Below, piece after piece: positions 1-7,667 of a stretch of 64,000 nucleotides of DNA. The notes under the pieces are model-generated. The model saw nothing but the letters and a program-made list of their open reading frames with translations. It was not told the DNA's origin and made no database searches. Each line of letters begins with the position of its first letter. The stretch's first letter is position 1. The position numbers and the translations under genes are program-made. Origin of the DNA: an uncultured Collinsella sp. (lineage in GTDB: Bacteria; Actinomycetota; Coriobacteriia; Coriobacteriales; Coriobacteriaceae); NCBI GenBank assembly GCA_958450865.1, contig CAUDNY010000008.1, forward strand, positions 61,472 through 125,471. The letters run 5' to 3'.

Positions 1-1190
1 GCGTGGTTGAGCGAAGGCCAGACTTCGACGGTCGCCTCTTCGTTGTTGGGCATGACGGCGATGGAGCGCGCGGGCTCGGCGTGGAGCGCGCGGGCCATAA
101 GGCCATCGCGGGTGAGCGCGGCGACCGGTGCCGAAGCGAGCTCGGGCGCGCGGCGCAGCTCGCCGACCAGCGTCATGGCGTCGTGCATGAGCGAAAGCGG
201 CGTCTCGGTGGTGTCCGCGACCACGGCGGCACCGGCGACGGCGCCCGCATGGTCCAGCACGGTGGCGGGCTTGGCGGCGCAAAAGTCGACAAAACGCTTG
301 TAGCCGGCGCACTTGACCATGCGCTCGGCAGTCTTGCGGGCGGCGGGGTCGATGTCTGCGGCCACGATGCGCGCCTGGCGCTCGCGCGCTGCCGCCTCGC
401 GCTCGCGCGCCTCGGCAAGCAGCTGCTCCCACAGGGCGGCGTCGTGCAGCTGCCAGCCCTCAAAGCCCCAGTGCTCGCGGGCGGCGCCCGGGGCGCGGTC
501 GGTTAGGATATTCACTGCCTCCAGCAGCAGACCGCCGCCGGCACACGAAGCGTCGACCAGCGTGGGCAGGGCTTCGTTCTCGTAATCGTCGGCCGTCAGC
601 TCGCGCTCGCACAGTGCAGTCCAGCCGACCTGCGCCAGCACCAGGGCGGCGTAGTCGGGGCGCAGCACGTGTGTGCCCTCGCCGGCGCGGGTCGCGGCGG
701 GCGGCAGGCGCTTGAACAGCGGGTCGCCCGAAAGGTCCAGGCTGATGCTCGCGCGGCGCTGACGCAGCGAAAGCAGCAGGTGGACGTCGGGATCGGCGGC
801 GTCGACATCGGCGCGACGGCCCGTGGTCTCGGCCAGACGGTCGCACAGCGCGTCCTTGGCGCGTAGGGCCGAGAAGCGCGTGTTGCGCAGCTGCTCGGTC
901 ACGCCGCGGGCGGTGATGGCGATGGTGGCGCCGGGGCGGACGATGCTCTCCCAGGCGATGTCGTAAACGCCGTCGTACAACTCATCGGCATCCTGCGCCT
1001 CAAAGCGCCCAAGCACTACAAACACGCGGCTCGCCAGGCGCGACCACAGACAGGCGCGGTAGCCTTCTTCGAGCTCGCCCTCAAACGTAGCGCGGCCCTT
1101 CAGGCGGCGGACATGCGAAAGCCCGAGGCGTTTAAGCTCATCGGCGAGTGCGGACTCAAAGCCCTCGGGGCAGCTTGCGTAAAATTCCAT
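1..1190 (-). CDS. rlmL: 23S rRNA guanine methyltransferase, RlmL/RlmKL type (3' end outside the window)
   Basis: Reading the minus strand from ATG at 1190 gives an uninterrupted frame that leaves the window after about 396 codons. It starts MEFYASCPEGFESALADEL, typical of the THUMP-containing rRNA/tRNA methyltransferase family, with a THUMP-like region at about residues 50-160. The segment VDASCAGGGLLLEAV near residue 210 takes the place of the SAM-binding motif VDPxCGSGTxLIEAA of RlmL (m2G2445 of 23S rRNA), and VAADIDPAARKTAERM follows as the acidic-loop motif. The catalytic NPPY-type motif is not seen and probably lies past the edge, so I cannot say whether an RlmK half is fused. The start has only a weak ribosome site. 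It is divergent from the HAD gene at 1266. The family is well supported; the exact base modified is inferred. Confidence 0.75.
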   Translation of the reverse strand, partial: MEFYASCPEGFESALADELKRLGLSHVRRLKGRATFEGELEEGYRACLWSRLASRVFVVLGRFEAQDADELYDGVYDIAWESIVRPGATIAITARGVTEQLRNTRFSALRAKDALCDRLAETTGRRADVDAADPDVHLLLSLRQRRASISLDLSGDPLFKRLPPAATRAGEGTHVLRPDYAALVLAQVGWTALCERELTADDYENEALPTLVDASCAGGGLLLEAVNILTDRAPGAAREHWGFEGWQLHDAALWEQLLAEAREREAAARERQARIVAADIDPAARKTAERMVKCAGYKRFVDFCAAKPATVLDHAGAVAGAAVVADTTETPLSLMHDAMTLVGELRRAPELASAPVAALTRDGLMARALHAEPARSIAVMPNNEEATVEVWPSLNH

Positions 1191-1265
1191 GGGTGACCTC
1201 TCTGGTTGCGTCGCTCCATTATATGATGGATGCTTCGTTTGCCCTTATCCTCGAAAGGAACCCAT

Positions 1266-2093
1266 ATGATTGATGCGTGCTCCGAATCCGCCGTGCTCTT
1301 TTTTGACGTGGACGGCACGCTGACGTCGTTCGATCCCGACGATATGACCGATAAGGACTTCAATGCAATCCATCCGTCGAAGGCCGTTGTCGATGCATTT
1401 GGTCGCCTGCGCAATGCGGGTCACCAGGCATTTATCTGCACGGGTCGCCCCTTGTGGCTGATTGCCGATGGCCTGCGCGCGCTGAACCCGGCGGGTATCG
1501 TTGCCATGGCGGGCGCCACACTCGAGGTCGAGGGATGCGTGGTACACGAGGACTGCTTTGACGAAGACATTGTTGAGGAGCTCGCGCGTCGCATTACTGT
1601 GGCGGGCGGCGAGGCGTTGTTCGAGACGAACGGTGCCACCTATTCACTTGAGCCAGTTGGTGTCGAACAGTCATTTCTGCTAGGCGCCGGCGTGGTGCAT
1701 GGCGTTGATCAGATGCGCGTCGATGGGCATTTGCGCGTAGGCAAGGTGTGCATTAACGCGTGCGACCTGGCTCGCGTAGCCAACGATGATGGCTTTATCG
1801 ATCGCGAGTTTGAGCTGTGCAACACCGGTGGCCAGAATCGCGAGCTGAGCCCCAAGGGCATCGACAAGGGCGTGGGCGTGGCGCGAGCGCTGGAATACCT
1901 GGGTCGCACCGGCAACGCGCGCACCTTTGGCTTTGGCGATTCCGGCAACGATCTGGGTATGCTCGCCGCCGTCGAGACGGCTGTAGCCATGGGCAACGCC
2001 ATGCCCGAGGTCAAGGCAGTCGCCGACTACGTGACCGACGATGTCGCACACGATGGCACCGTCACAGCGATGCGCCATTTTGGGTTGATTTAA
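1266..2093 (+). CDS. Cof-type HAD-superfamily sugar-phosphate phosphatase
   Basis: This 275-aa protein has all HAD motifs. Motif I is DVDGT at residues 14-18 (nucleophile Asp14, acid/base Asp16), motif II is CTGRP near residue 58, a conserved Lys lies in LSPKGIDKG, and motif IV is GDSGND at 224-229. The size and the type-IIB cap between motifs II and III match the Cof/YidA group, which dephosphorylates sugar phosphates and other small phosphorylated metabolites in the cytoplasm. ATG 1266 is preferred over the upstream in-frame codon at 1230 because GAAAGGA lies just upstream. The gene is monocistronic, divergent from the methyltransferase and convergent with the DeoR gene, with a shared terminator. 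Substrate unknown. Confidence 0.88.
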   Translation: MIDACSESAVLFFDVDGTLTSFDPDDMTDKDFNAIHPSKAVVDAFGRLRNAGHQAFICTGRPLWLIADGLRALNPAGIVAMAGATLEVEGCVVHEDCFDEDIVEELARRITVAGGEALFETNGATYSLEPVGVEQSFLLGAGVVHGVDQMRVDGHLRVGKVCINACDLARVANDDGFIDREFELCNTGGQNRELSPKGIDKGVGVARALEYLGRTGNARTFGFGDSGNDLGMLAAVETAVAMGNAMPEVKAVADYVTDDVAHDGTVTAMRHFGLI

Positions 2094-2094
2094 T

Positions 2095-2135
2095 AAATGG
2101 CCGGGTCGCCCGCAGTGGGGGCGACCCGGCCATTT
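2095..2135. terminator. Bidirectional hairpin terminator between HAD and DeoR genes
   Basis: A perfect 17-bp inverted repeat (arms 2095-2111 and 2119-2135, AAATGGCCGGG on one side) with a 7-nt loop lies between two convergent stop codons. A-rich and T-rich ends on the two sides suit termination in both directions. Confidence 0.8.
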
Positions 2136-2138
2136 GAG

Positions 2139-2930
2139 CTATTTTGCAATATAGAGCTTGGGATGACTGCGACTGCTCTCGATCGCCGCCGTCATGATGC
2201 CCTCGTCGTCTCCATCAACGATGATGCCGTCGAGGTCATCGATCTGCGCGGACTGATAAAAACTGGTCTTATTGAACTTTCCCTGGTCAACCATCATGTA
2301 GCCCTGGTTTGAGTTGGTAAGGTACATATGCTTGATCATGGCCGAGAAGTCGTGCTCGACGGTAAAACCGTGGTCGGGGTGGAATCCGTCGGCACTGACA
2401 AACGCCTTGTCGGCATGTAGTTTGCTCATGCAGTCGAGCGTTAGTGCGCCCGCGAGATAGAGGTGGCCCTTGCGCACGGAGCCGCCCAGCAGCACTACCG
2501 AAGCATTGGGGAGATTGAAGCTGGCGTAGTTCGCGATTGCAAGATCGCCGGTGATAATGGTGATCTCACGCTTGTCCATGAGGGCCTTAGCGAAGTAAAA
2601 GCCTGTGGTGCCGATATCAATTACCAGAACATCGCCATCATCAACAAGAGTTGCTGCGGTTGCGGCGATGGCTTCCTTGGCCTCGACTTGGACATTGATG
2701 CGCTCCTCGGGATACGAGATTGCGTTGGAGCGAGAAAGCGATACCGCTCCGCCGCGTACGCGACGCAGCTTGCCTTCGGATTCCAGCGAGATGAGGTCGT
2801 GTCGTGCGGTGACTTCCGAAACCGAAAAACGGCGAACGATGTCGGATACCGAGATATTTGGCTTTTCGGCCAGCCAATTCATGATAAATCGCTGACGCTC
2901 GGCCGGTGAAAGGTCTGAAGTAGATGCCAT
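2139..2930 (-). CDS. DeoR/GlpR-family transcriptional regulator of the adjacent PTS locus
   Basis: The 263-aa protein has an N-terminal winged helix-turn-helix (about residues 8-65, including VSDIVRRFSVSEVTARHDL) followed by a DeoR-type sugar-phosphate sensor domain with the hallmark DIGTTGFYFAKAL. The start at 2930 is chosen over the longer frame to 3077 because AAAGGAG lies just upstream and MASTSDLSPAERQ begins the family-typical N-terminus. DeoR proteins usually repress sugar operons and are released by a phosphorylated intermediate. It is divergent from the transaldolase-PTS operon at 3279, and the 348-bp gap holds repeated AGCTTTTGAAA and GCTTTCGATAGC sites, so local control is likely. 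The inducer is unknown. Confidence 0.88.
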   Translation of the reverse strand: MASTSDLSPAERQRFIMNWLAEKPNISVSDIVRRFSVSEVTARHDLISLESEGKLRRVRGGAVSLSRSNAISYPEERINVQVEAKEAIAATAATLVDDGDVLVIDIGTTGFYFAKALMDKREITIITGDLAIANYASFNLPNASVVLLGGSVRKGHLYLAGALTLDCMSKLHADKAFVSADGFHPDHGFTVEHDFSAMIKHMYLTNSNQGYMMVDQGKFNKTSFYQSAQIDDLDGIIVDGDDEGIMTAAIESSRSHPKLYIAK

Positions 2931-3162
2931 ATGCCGCTCCTTTTGAACAAAAGGTAAAAGATGCGCCTTTCGTAATCGAAATATAACGTATCGATATGAA
3001 AAGAACAAGGCAAATTCGAATGAATCAAAAGAACGGAATGGCATGTCACAAATGCATGCGTAGCAGATAGTTCGCACGTAAACGGGCTATAAAGAGTCTC
3101 ATTCTGAAGGTGCCGCCCAAAAGAAGTACGTTCACGCCCGATATTCGACCGTTCACGGAAAG

Positions 3163-3250
3163 TTGACAATTGAGCTTTCGATAGCTTTTGAAATGGTTTA
3201 TAAAAGAAAACCGAAAAGCTTTTGAAACAAAGAAGAAGGCTTTCGATAGC
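3163..3250 (+). promoter_or_regulatory. Promoter and DeoR-type operator array of the transaldolase-PTS operon
   Basis: Within the 348-bp divergent gap (2931-3278) the last 115 bp are dense with repeats. GCTTTCGATAGC occurs twice (3174-3185 and 3239-3250) and AGCTTTTGAAA occurs twice (3183-3193 and 3217-3227). TTGACA at 3163-3168 and TATAAA at 3199-3204 are promoter-like but badly spaced relative to each other; a TTCGAT box 16 nt before TATAAA is an alternative. CTTTYGAWA-like half-sites are usual for DeoR operators. I see nothing specific in the rest of the gap (2931-3160). Confidence 0.55.
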
Positions 3251-3278
3251 AATAGTGTTAGATGAGAAAGGACCGAAC

Positions 3279-3989
3279 ATGGCGATCAAGGTGTTTGCCG
3301 ACGGCGCTAACCTCGAGGGTATGCTTGACATGCATGACAATGGCAACGTTCAGGGCTTCACGACCAATCCTTCCCTTATGAAGGCCGGCGGCGTGACCGA
3401 CTACCGCGCTTTTGCCAAGACGGTTCTTGAGCACATTACTGATGTGTCGGTCTCTTTTGAGGTATTCGCCGACGACGAGGCGGGTATGGAAGCCGAGGCT
3501 CGCGAGATCGCAACCTGGGCAGACAACGTCTACGTTAAGATCCCGGCGCTCAACACCAAGGGTGAGTCCACTGCCGCGCTGGTCAAGCGCCTTTCTGCCG
3601 ACGGCATCAAGGTGAATGTCACCACTATCTTCACGCCCGAGCAGGTCGACGAGTTTGTCGATGCCGTCTCTGCTGAGACCCCCTCTATTCTGTCCATCTT
3701 TGCCGGTCGCATTGCCGATACCGGCGTCGATCCGCTGCCCCTCATGGCGGAGTCCGTAAAGAAGGCTGCCGTTAAGCCTGCTGCCGAGGTTCTCTGGGCG
3801 TCTACGCGCGAGGTCCTCAATATCTTCCAGGCGGAGTCCGTTGGCTGTCAGATCATTACGGTCCCCAATGCCCTTCTTGCCAAGCGCAAGAATTTCGGGA
3901 AAGATTTGCTTGAGTACTCGCTTGATACGGTCAAGGGCTTTGCCCGCGACATTCAGGCGCTTGGTTTTCATATCCTGCCCGAGGAGTAG
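3279..3989 (+). CDS. Transaldolase-like (TalC/FSA-family) aldolase, paralog 1
   Basis: The 236-aa protein belongs to the small transaldolase / fructose-6-phosphate aldolase family (about 215-240 aa, class I aldolase, TIM barrel). The Schiff-base lysine is Lys87 in NVYVKIP, and FTTNPSLMK near residue 27 is the family's N-terminal signature. In the segment IFAGRIADTG a Phe stands where E. coli FsaA has its key Tyr131, which favours transaldolase over FSA activity (inferred from known mutants). ATG 3279 follows GAGAAAGGA. It is the first gene of the PTS operon, 9 nt ahead of the IIA gene. A second copy, about three-quarters identical by eye, lies at 6583. The products are probably dihydroxyacetone/glyceraldehyde-3-phosphate type exchange; the physiological substrate is unknown. 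Confidence 0.88.
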   Translation: MAIKVFADGANLEGMLDMHDNGNVQGFTTNPSLMKAGGVTDYRAFAKTVLEHITDVSVSFEVFADDEAGMEAEAREIATWADNVYVKIPALNTKGESTAALVKRLSADGIKVNVTTIFTPEQVDEFVDAVSAETPSILSIFAGRIADTGVDPLPLMAESVKKAAVKPAAEVLWASTREVLNIFQAESVGCQIITVPNALLAKRKNFGKDLLEYSLDTVKGFARDIQALGFHILPEE

Positions 3990-3998
3990 GGGACGAGC

Positions 3999-4445
3999 AT
4001 GCTGACCGATCTTCTTAAGCCCGAGCTTGTTGCCTGCCACGTCGAGGCCTCCGACTGGGAGGAAGCGATCAAGGCATGCGGTAAGTTGCTCGTAGACGCT
4101 GGCAAATGCGACCAGAGCTATGTTGACGCCATGATTTCATCGGTTCACAAATTCGGCCCCTATATGGTCTTGGAAGAGGGCATCGCCATGCCCCACGCTC
4201 AGGCAGATGGCAATGTGAGTGAAGCGGGGATCTGTATCGTCACGCTTGACCCTGCCATTGCGTTTGGACACGAGGATTTCGATCCGGTTCACGTGCTCGT
4301 GGGTATTTGCGCACCCGACCCCAAGGCTCATCTTGGCTGCTTGGCGGAGCTTTCGCAGATGTTCGAGGACGAGGACTGCGTTGCCAAGCTCAGCGCATGC
4401 GATACGCCCGAGCAGGTTTTGGAGACCATGCGTTCATTCTTTTAG
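3999..4445 (+). CDS. PTS EIIA component, ascorbate/fructose-mannitol type
   Basis: The 148-aa single-domain EIIA carries the phosphorylatable His66 in the motif EEGIAMPHAQ, typical of the fructose/mannitol/ascorbate (UlaC) EIIA family. It accepts phosphate from HPr and passes it to the separate IIB encoded next. It lies 9 nt after the transaldolase gene and 75 nt before the IIB gene, so it is in the same operon. Ascorbate specificity is not implied: none of the ula catabolic genes is nearby. Confidence 0.88.
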   Translation: MLTDLLKPELVACHVEASDWEEAIKACGKLLVDAGKCDQSYVDAMISSVHKFGPYMVLEEGIAMPHAQADGNVSEAGICIVTLDPAIAFGHEDFDPVHVLVGICAPDPKAHLGCLAELSQMFEDEDCVAKLSACDTPEQVLETMRSFF

Positions 4446-4520
4446 GCCTTAATGGCACGGCGATGCGTCGCCGCTTTTGGATAGACGGAAAACCGTCACG
4501 TGTAGGAGAGGAAGGTTGCC

Positions 4521-4796
4521 ATGCATATCATCACCGTATGCGGAAACGGCATCGGGTCCAGCCTGATGCTCGCTGGCAAAGTCGAGGAGCTTTGCGAGGA
4601 GGAGGGCATCAAGGCCGACGTTGAGTCTATGGACCTGAACGGTGCTTCTTCCGCAAATCCGGATCTGTTCATCACCGTTAAAGAACTCGCCCCCGAGCTC
4701 CACGGCAACGTTGTGATCGTTCGCAGCTATGTGAACAAGAAGAAGATCCGCGAAGACGCCCTCGAGGCTATCAAGGCGGCCGCCGCTAACGCCTAA
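4521..4796 (+). CDS. PTS EIIB component, ascorbate (UlaB) type
   Basis: The 91-aa protein opens MHIITVCGNGIGSSLML; Cys7 in the P-loop-like CGNGIGSS is the phosphorylation site of the ascorbate/galactitol IIB families. Its size is normal for a free-standing IIB. The start follows GGAGAGGAAGG. It receives phosphate from the upstream IIA and phosphorylates the sugar carried by the IIC encoded 71 nt downstream. Confidence 0.88.
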   Translation: MHIITVCGNGIGSSLMLAGKVEELCEEEGIKADVESMDLNGASSANPDLFITVKELAPELHGNVVIVRSYVNKKKIREDALEAIKAAAANA

Positions 4797-4867
4797 AGCG
4801 GCACAAAAAAGGGCGGTTCCCTGTGGAAGAGGGAAACGCGCCCACGTTAGAGAGAAAGGAAGCGCAG

Positions 4868-6259
4868 ATGCAAGCCATCCTTCCCATACTTGAGTTTATC
4901 CAATCGATTCTGACCAAGCCAGCGTGGATTATGGGTCTATTTGCCTTTGTGGGCCTTGTCGCGCTTAAGCGTCCTGCCCACAAGGTGATGACGGGCACCC
5001 TGAAGCCCATTCTTGGTTACATCATGCTGTCCGCCGGCGCCGCTGTTGTTCAGGAGAACCTTGCTCCGCTGGGTACCTTCATCGAGACCGGTTTCCACAT
5101 CACCGGCGTCGTGCCCAACAACGAGGTCGTTGTTTCGATGGCTCAGAGCGTCCTCGGCGTTCAGACCATGATGATCCTGATTCTCGGCTATGTCGTGAAC
5201 ATTATCATTGCCCGCTTTACCAAGTTTAAGTACATCTTCCTGACGGGCCATCACAGCATGTTTATGGCCTGCCTGCTGTCTGCCGTTCTGCAGGCATCTG
5301 GCTTCCAGGATGTCCAGCTTGTCATCGTGGGCGGCATGTTCCTGGGCCTCGTGAGCGCTATGCTTCCCGCCGTTGGTCAGCGTTTCACCGAGAAGGTTAC
5401 CGATGGCGATGAAATCGCCATGGGCCACTTCGGTTCACTCGCCTATTACATCTCCGCTGCAGTCGGTACGCTTTTTGCTAAGGACGCCGAGGAGAACAGC
5501 ACCGAGAAGATCGAGGTTCCCGAGAAGTTCGCCTTCCTGCGCGACACTACCATCTCCACGGCTCTTACCATGGCCTTCTTCTACCTGGTTACCGCTTTCG
5601 CCGCTTACATCGCAGATCCTGCGGTCGTTACCAAGACCGCTGGCGGCGACAACGTGATTGTCTATGCCCTGACCTGTGCCCTGTCCTTTGCCGTTGGTGT
5701 CACCATCGTCTATAACGGCGTTCGTATGATCCTTGCCGACCTGGTCCCGGCTTTCCAGGGCATCTCCAACAAGCTGATCCCCGGTGCCATCCCCGCCGTC
5801 GACTGCGCCGTCTTCTTCCCCTATGCTCCCACCGCCGTCATCCTCGGCTTTGTCGCATCCTTCATCGGTGGCGTGGTCGGTATGTTCATCGTGGGCGCTA
5901 CCCTGGGCATCTTCATCATCCCGGGCATGGTTCCCCACTTCTTCTGCGGTGCTACCGCAGGCATCTACGGCAATGCTACCGGCGGTCGCAAGGGCGCAGC
6001 TCTTGGCGCTTTCGTCAACGGCCTGCTCATCACCTTCGCCCCGGCCCTGCTCCTGCCCGTTCTTGACGTCTTTGGCTTCAAGAACACTACGTTCGGCGAC
6101 TTCGATTTCTCCGTCATTGGTATTACGCTTGGCCGCGCTGCCGAGGCCTTCGGTACCACCGGTGTCTACGCGATTCTTGCTGCCCTTCTGATCGTCGCCT
6201 TCGTCCCCAACTTCATCCACACCAAGGGTGCTGTGATTAACCACGTTGAGGAAGAGTAA
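4868..6259 (+). CDS. PTS EIIC permease, ascorbate family (UlaA/SgaT)
   Basis: The 463-aa membrane protein has about ten hydrophobic segments and the features of UlaA/SgaT: an N-terminal LTKPAWIMGLFAFVGLVALK stretch, the central GLVSAMLPAVGQRFT, and a C-terminal GAIPAVDCAVFFPYAPTAV segment. It is the membrane channel of the complex with the IIA and IIB just upstream. ATG 4868 is chosen over 4823 because it follows GAGAAAGGA. It ends the first part of the operon; a strong hairpin (6317-6356) follows before the second transaldolase. The substrate is unknown; the family transports L-ascorbate but has many uncharacterised members. Confidence 0.88.
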   Translation: MQAILPILEFIQSILTKPAWIMGLFAFVGLVALKRPAHKVMTGTLKPILGYIMLSAGAAVVQENLAPLGTFIETGFHITGVVPNNEVVVSMAQSVLGVQTMMILILGYVVNIIIARFTKFKYIFLTGHHSMFMACLLSAVLQASGFQDVQLVIVGGMFLGLVSAMLPAVGQRFTEKVTDGDEIAMGHFGSLAYYISAAVGTLFAKDAEENSTEKIEVPEKFAFLRDTTISTALTMAFFYLVTAFAAYIADPAVVTKTAGGDNVIVYALTCALSFAVGVTIVYNGVRMILADLVPAFQGISNKLIPGAIPAVDCAVFFPYAPTAVILGFVASFIGGVVGMFIVGATLGIFIIPGMVPHFFCGATAGIYGNATGGRKGAALGAFVNGLLITFAPALLLPVLDVFGFKNTTFGDFDFSVIGITLGRAAEAFGTTGVYAILAALLIVAFVPNFIHTKGAVINHVEEE

Positions 6260-6316
6260 TCCAGGCATACGTTAAGCCCTAATCGGGCGGAGCTCCGATA
6301 ACCGGCTCCTACACGG

Positions 6317-6356
6317 AAGCGGTGGCGTCTCAAATGAGGCGTCACCGCTTTTGTTT
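6317..6356 (+). terminator. Hairpin terminator after the PTS IIC gene
   Basis: AAGCGGTG...CACCGCTT stem with an AAAT loop region, followed by TTTGTTTT. In the rest of the 323-nt gap (6260-6582) I see no gene; 6480-6580 is A/T-rich and may hold a promoter for the second transaldolase gene, but I find no convincing -35/-10 pair. Confidence 0.7.
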
Positions 6357-6582
6357 TGGAGTGGTTGTGAAAACGTACCGGTGAAGCGCTGTCTCTGCGC
6401 CGCGAACGGAATCAACCGCGATGATCAGCAAAAACGTTTTGCCGCTGGGGTGTCGATATAAAAATGGTAAAACTGCAAAACCGTTCGCCGAGAAGATGAA
6501 AACCCGCAGCTCACGCCTTGATAAACGTAGGTAAAGTGTTTAGCAGTTTATCGCCCATGTGCAAGCGAAAGGAATCAGGCAG

Positions 6583-7287
6583 ATGGCAATCAAGGTGTTC
6601 GCTGACGGTGCAAATCTCGAGGGCATGCTCGACATGTACGAGAACGGCAACGTTCAGGGTTTCACGACCAACCCGTCCCTTATGAAGAAGGGCGGCGTGA
6701 CGGATTACCGCGCGTTTGCCAAAGAGGTCTTGACCCACATCACCGATGTATCCGTGTCGTTTGAGGTCTTTGCCGACGACGTCGAGACCATGGAGGGCGA
6801 GGCGCGCGAGATCGCTACCTGGGCCGAGAACGTCTATGTCAAGATTCCGTGCGTGACTACCAAGGGCGAGTCCACCGCCGAGCTAGTCCGCAAGCTTTCG
6901 GCCGACGGCATCAAGGTCAACGTCACCACCATCTTTACGCCTGCGCAGGTCGACGAGATGGTCGAGGCCGTTGAAGCCGAGACGCCGTCAATCATCTCGC
7001 TCTTTGCCGGCCGCATCGCCGACACCGGCGTCGACCCCATTCCGTTTATGACGGAGTCGGTCAAGAAGGCCGCCGCCAAGCCCAACTGCGAGGTCCTGTG
7101 GGCGTCCACGCGTGAGCTTATCAATATTTACCAGGCGGAAGGATGCGGTTGCCAGATCATCACGGTGCCCAACAGCATCCTGGCCAAGCGTAAGAACATC
7201 GGCCGTGACCCGTACGAGGTCTCGCTCGATACCGTGCGCGGTTTTGCCAAGGATATCGCCTCGCTCGGTTTCCATATCCTGCCGTAA
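6583..7287 (+). CDS. Transaldolase-like (TalC/FSA-family) aldolase, paralog 2
   Basis: The 234-aa protein is a close paralog of the gene at 3279, with the same opening (MAIKVFADGANLEGMLDM), the same Schiff-base Lys87 in NVYVKIP and the same SLFAGRIADTG segment. Differences cluster in surface helices, and it ends FHILP without the final EE. GCGAAAGGA precedes ATG 6583. It stands 323 nt beyond the PTS genes behind a terminator, so it is probably a separate transcription unit. Having two such enzymes around one PTS suggests different flux conditions or substrate preferences; this is inference. A 22-nt copy of its 3' end lies at 7421. Confidence 0.88.
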   Translation: MAIKVFADGANLEGMLDMYENGNVQGFTTNPSLMKKGGVTDYRAFAKEVLTHITDVSVSFEVFADDVETMEGEAREIATWAENVYVKIPCVTTKGESTAELVRKLSADGIKVNVTTIFTPAQVDEMVEAVEAETPSIISLFAGRIADTGVDPIPFMTESVKKAAAKPNCEVLWASTRELINIYQAEGCGCQIITVPNSILAKRKNIGRDPYEVSLDTVRGFAKDIASLGFHILP

Positions 7288-7317
7288 CGCGAACGCTGGC
7301 TACATCGCGGGTTGTTC

Positions 7318-7389
7318 GCCCCGGCCTTTCCTTTCCCTATCGCTCACGCGCTTCGCGAGGGTCGCGCTAGGCAAAGGAAAGGCCGGGGC
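7318..7389. repeat. Long hairpin after the second transaldolase gene
   Basis: Perfect 17-bp arms (7318-7334 and 7373-7389, GCCCCGGCCTTTCCTTT) enclose 38 nt with a second, shorter pairing (CCTATCGC with GCGCTAGG). It has no T-run, so a classic terminator is unlikely; a dispersed hairpin element or mRNA-end stabiliser is possible. Confidence 0.6.
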
Positions 7390-7420
7390 TGCCGACACAA
7401 ACTTGCCGGTAGGTTGGTGA

Positions 7421-7443
7421 TTGGCTTCCATATCCTGCCGTTG
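7421..7443 (+). pseudogene. Remnant copy of the 3' end of a transaldolase gene
   Basis: GGCTTCCATATCCTGCCGTT repeats, with very few changes, the last codons of the second transaldolase gene (7267-7285); both encode GFHILP in frame. No other part of the gene is present. It lies beyond the hairpin at 7318-7389. A duplication or deletion of a further paralog would leave such a scar. Confidence 0.45.
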
Positions 7444-7525
7444 ACAAGGGTACCCCCTGCAGCGACGTGCAAAATCTCGAGTATTCAGCAAGGTAAAGGC
7501 TTTTACCATCTGGTTGAAGCACGGA

Positions 7526-7572
7526 ACAGCCCCCGTTTTGGCTCTGATGATGCTAAAACGGGGGCTGTTTTT
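7526..7572 (+). terminator. Rho-independent terminator
   Basis: Perfect 14-bp stem (7526-7539 with 7555-7568, ACAGCCCCCGTTTT) followed by a T-run to 7572. It closes plus-strand transcription ahead of the convergent tex gene. Confidence 0.85.
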
Positions 7573-7667
7573 GACGTCATTGTCTCTGTGGGGCATCCGG
7601 AACGGTGGAATTTGCAGAATACTCGCGATTTTGCACGTCGCGAGAGGGGGGACCCTTGCTTGGCGGT

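Noticed and set aside
3279..6259. A dedicated L-ascorbate utilisation operon
   Set aside because: The permease subunits fit the family, but UlaD-, UlaE-, UlaF- and UlaG-type genes are absent and transaldolase-like genes take their place.
6260..6582. A riboswitch or small gene between the PTS IIC and second transaldolase genes
   Set aside because: Apart from the terminator at 6317-6356 I see no conserved motif, no plausible frame and no clear promoter.
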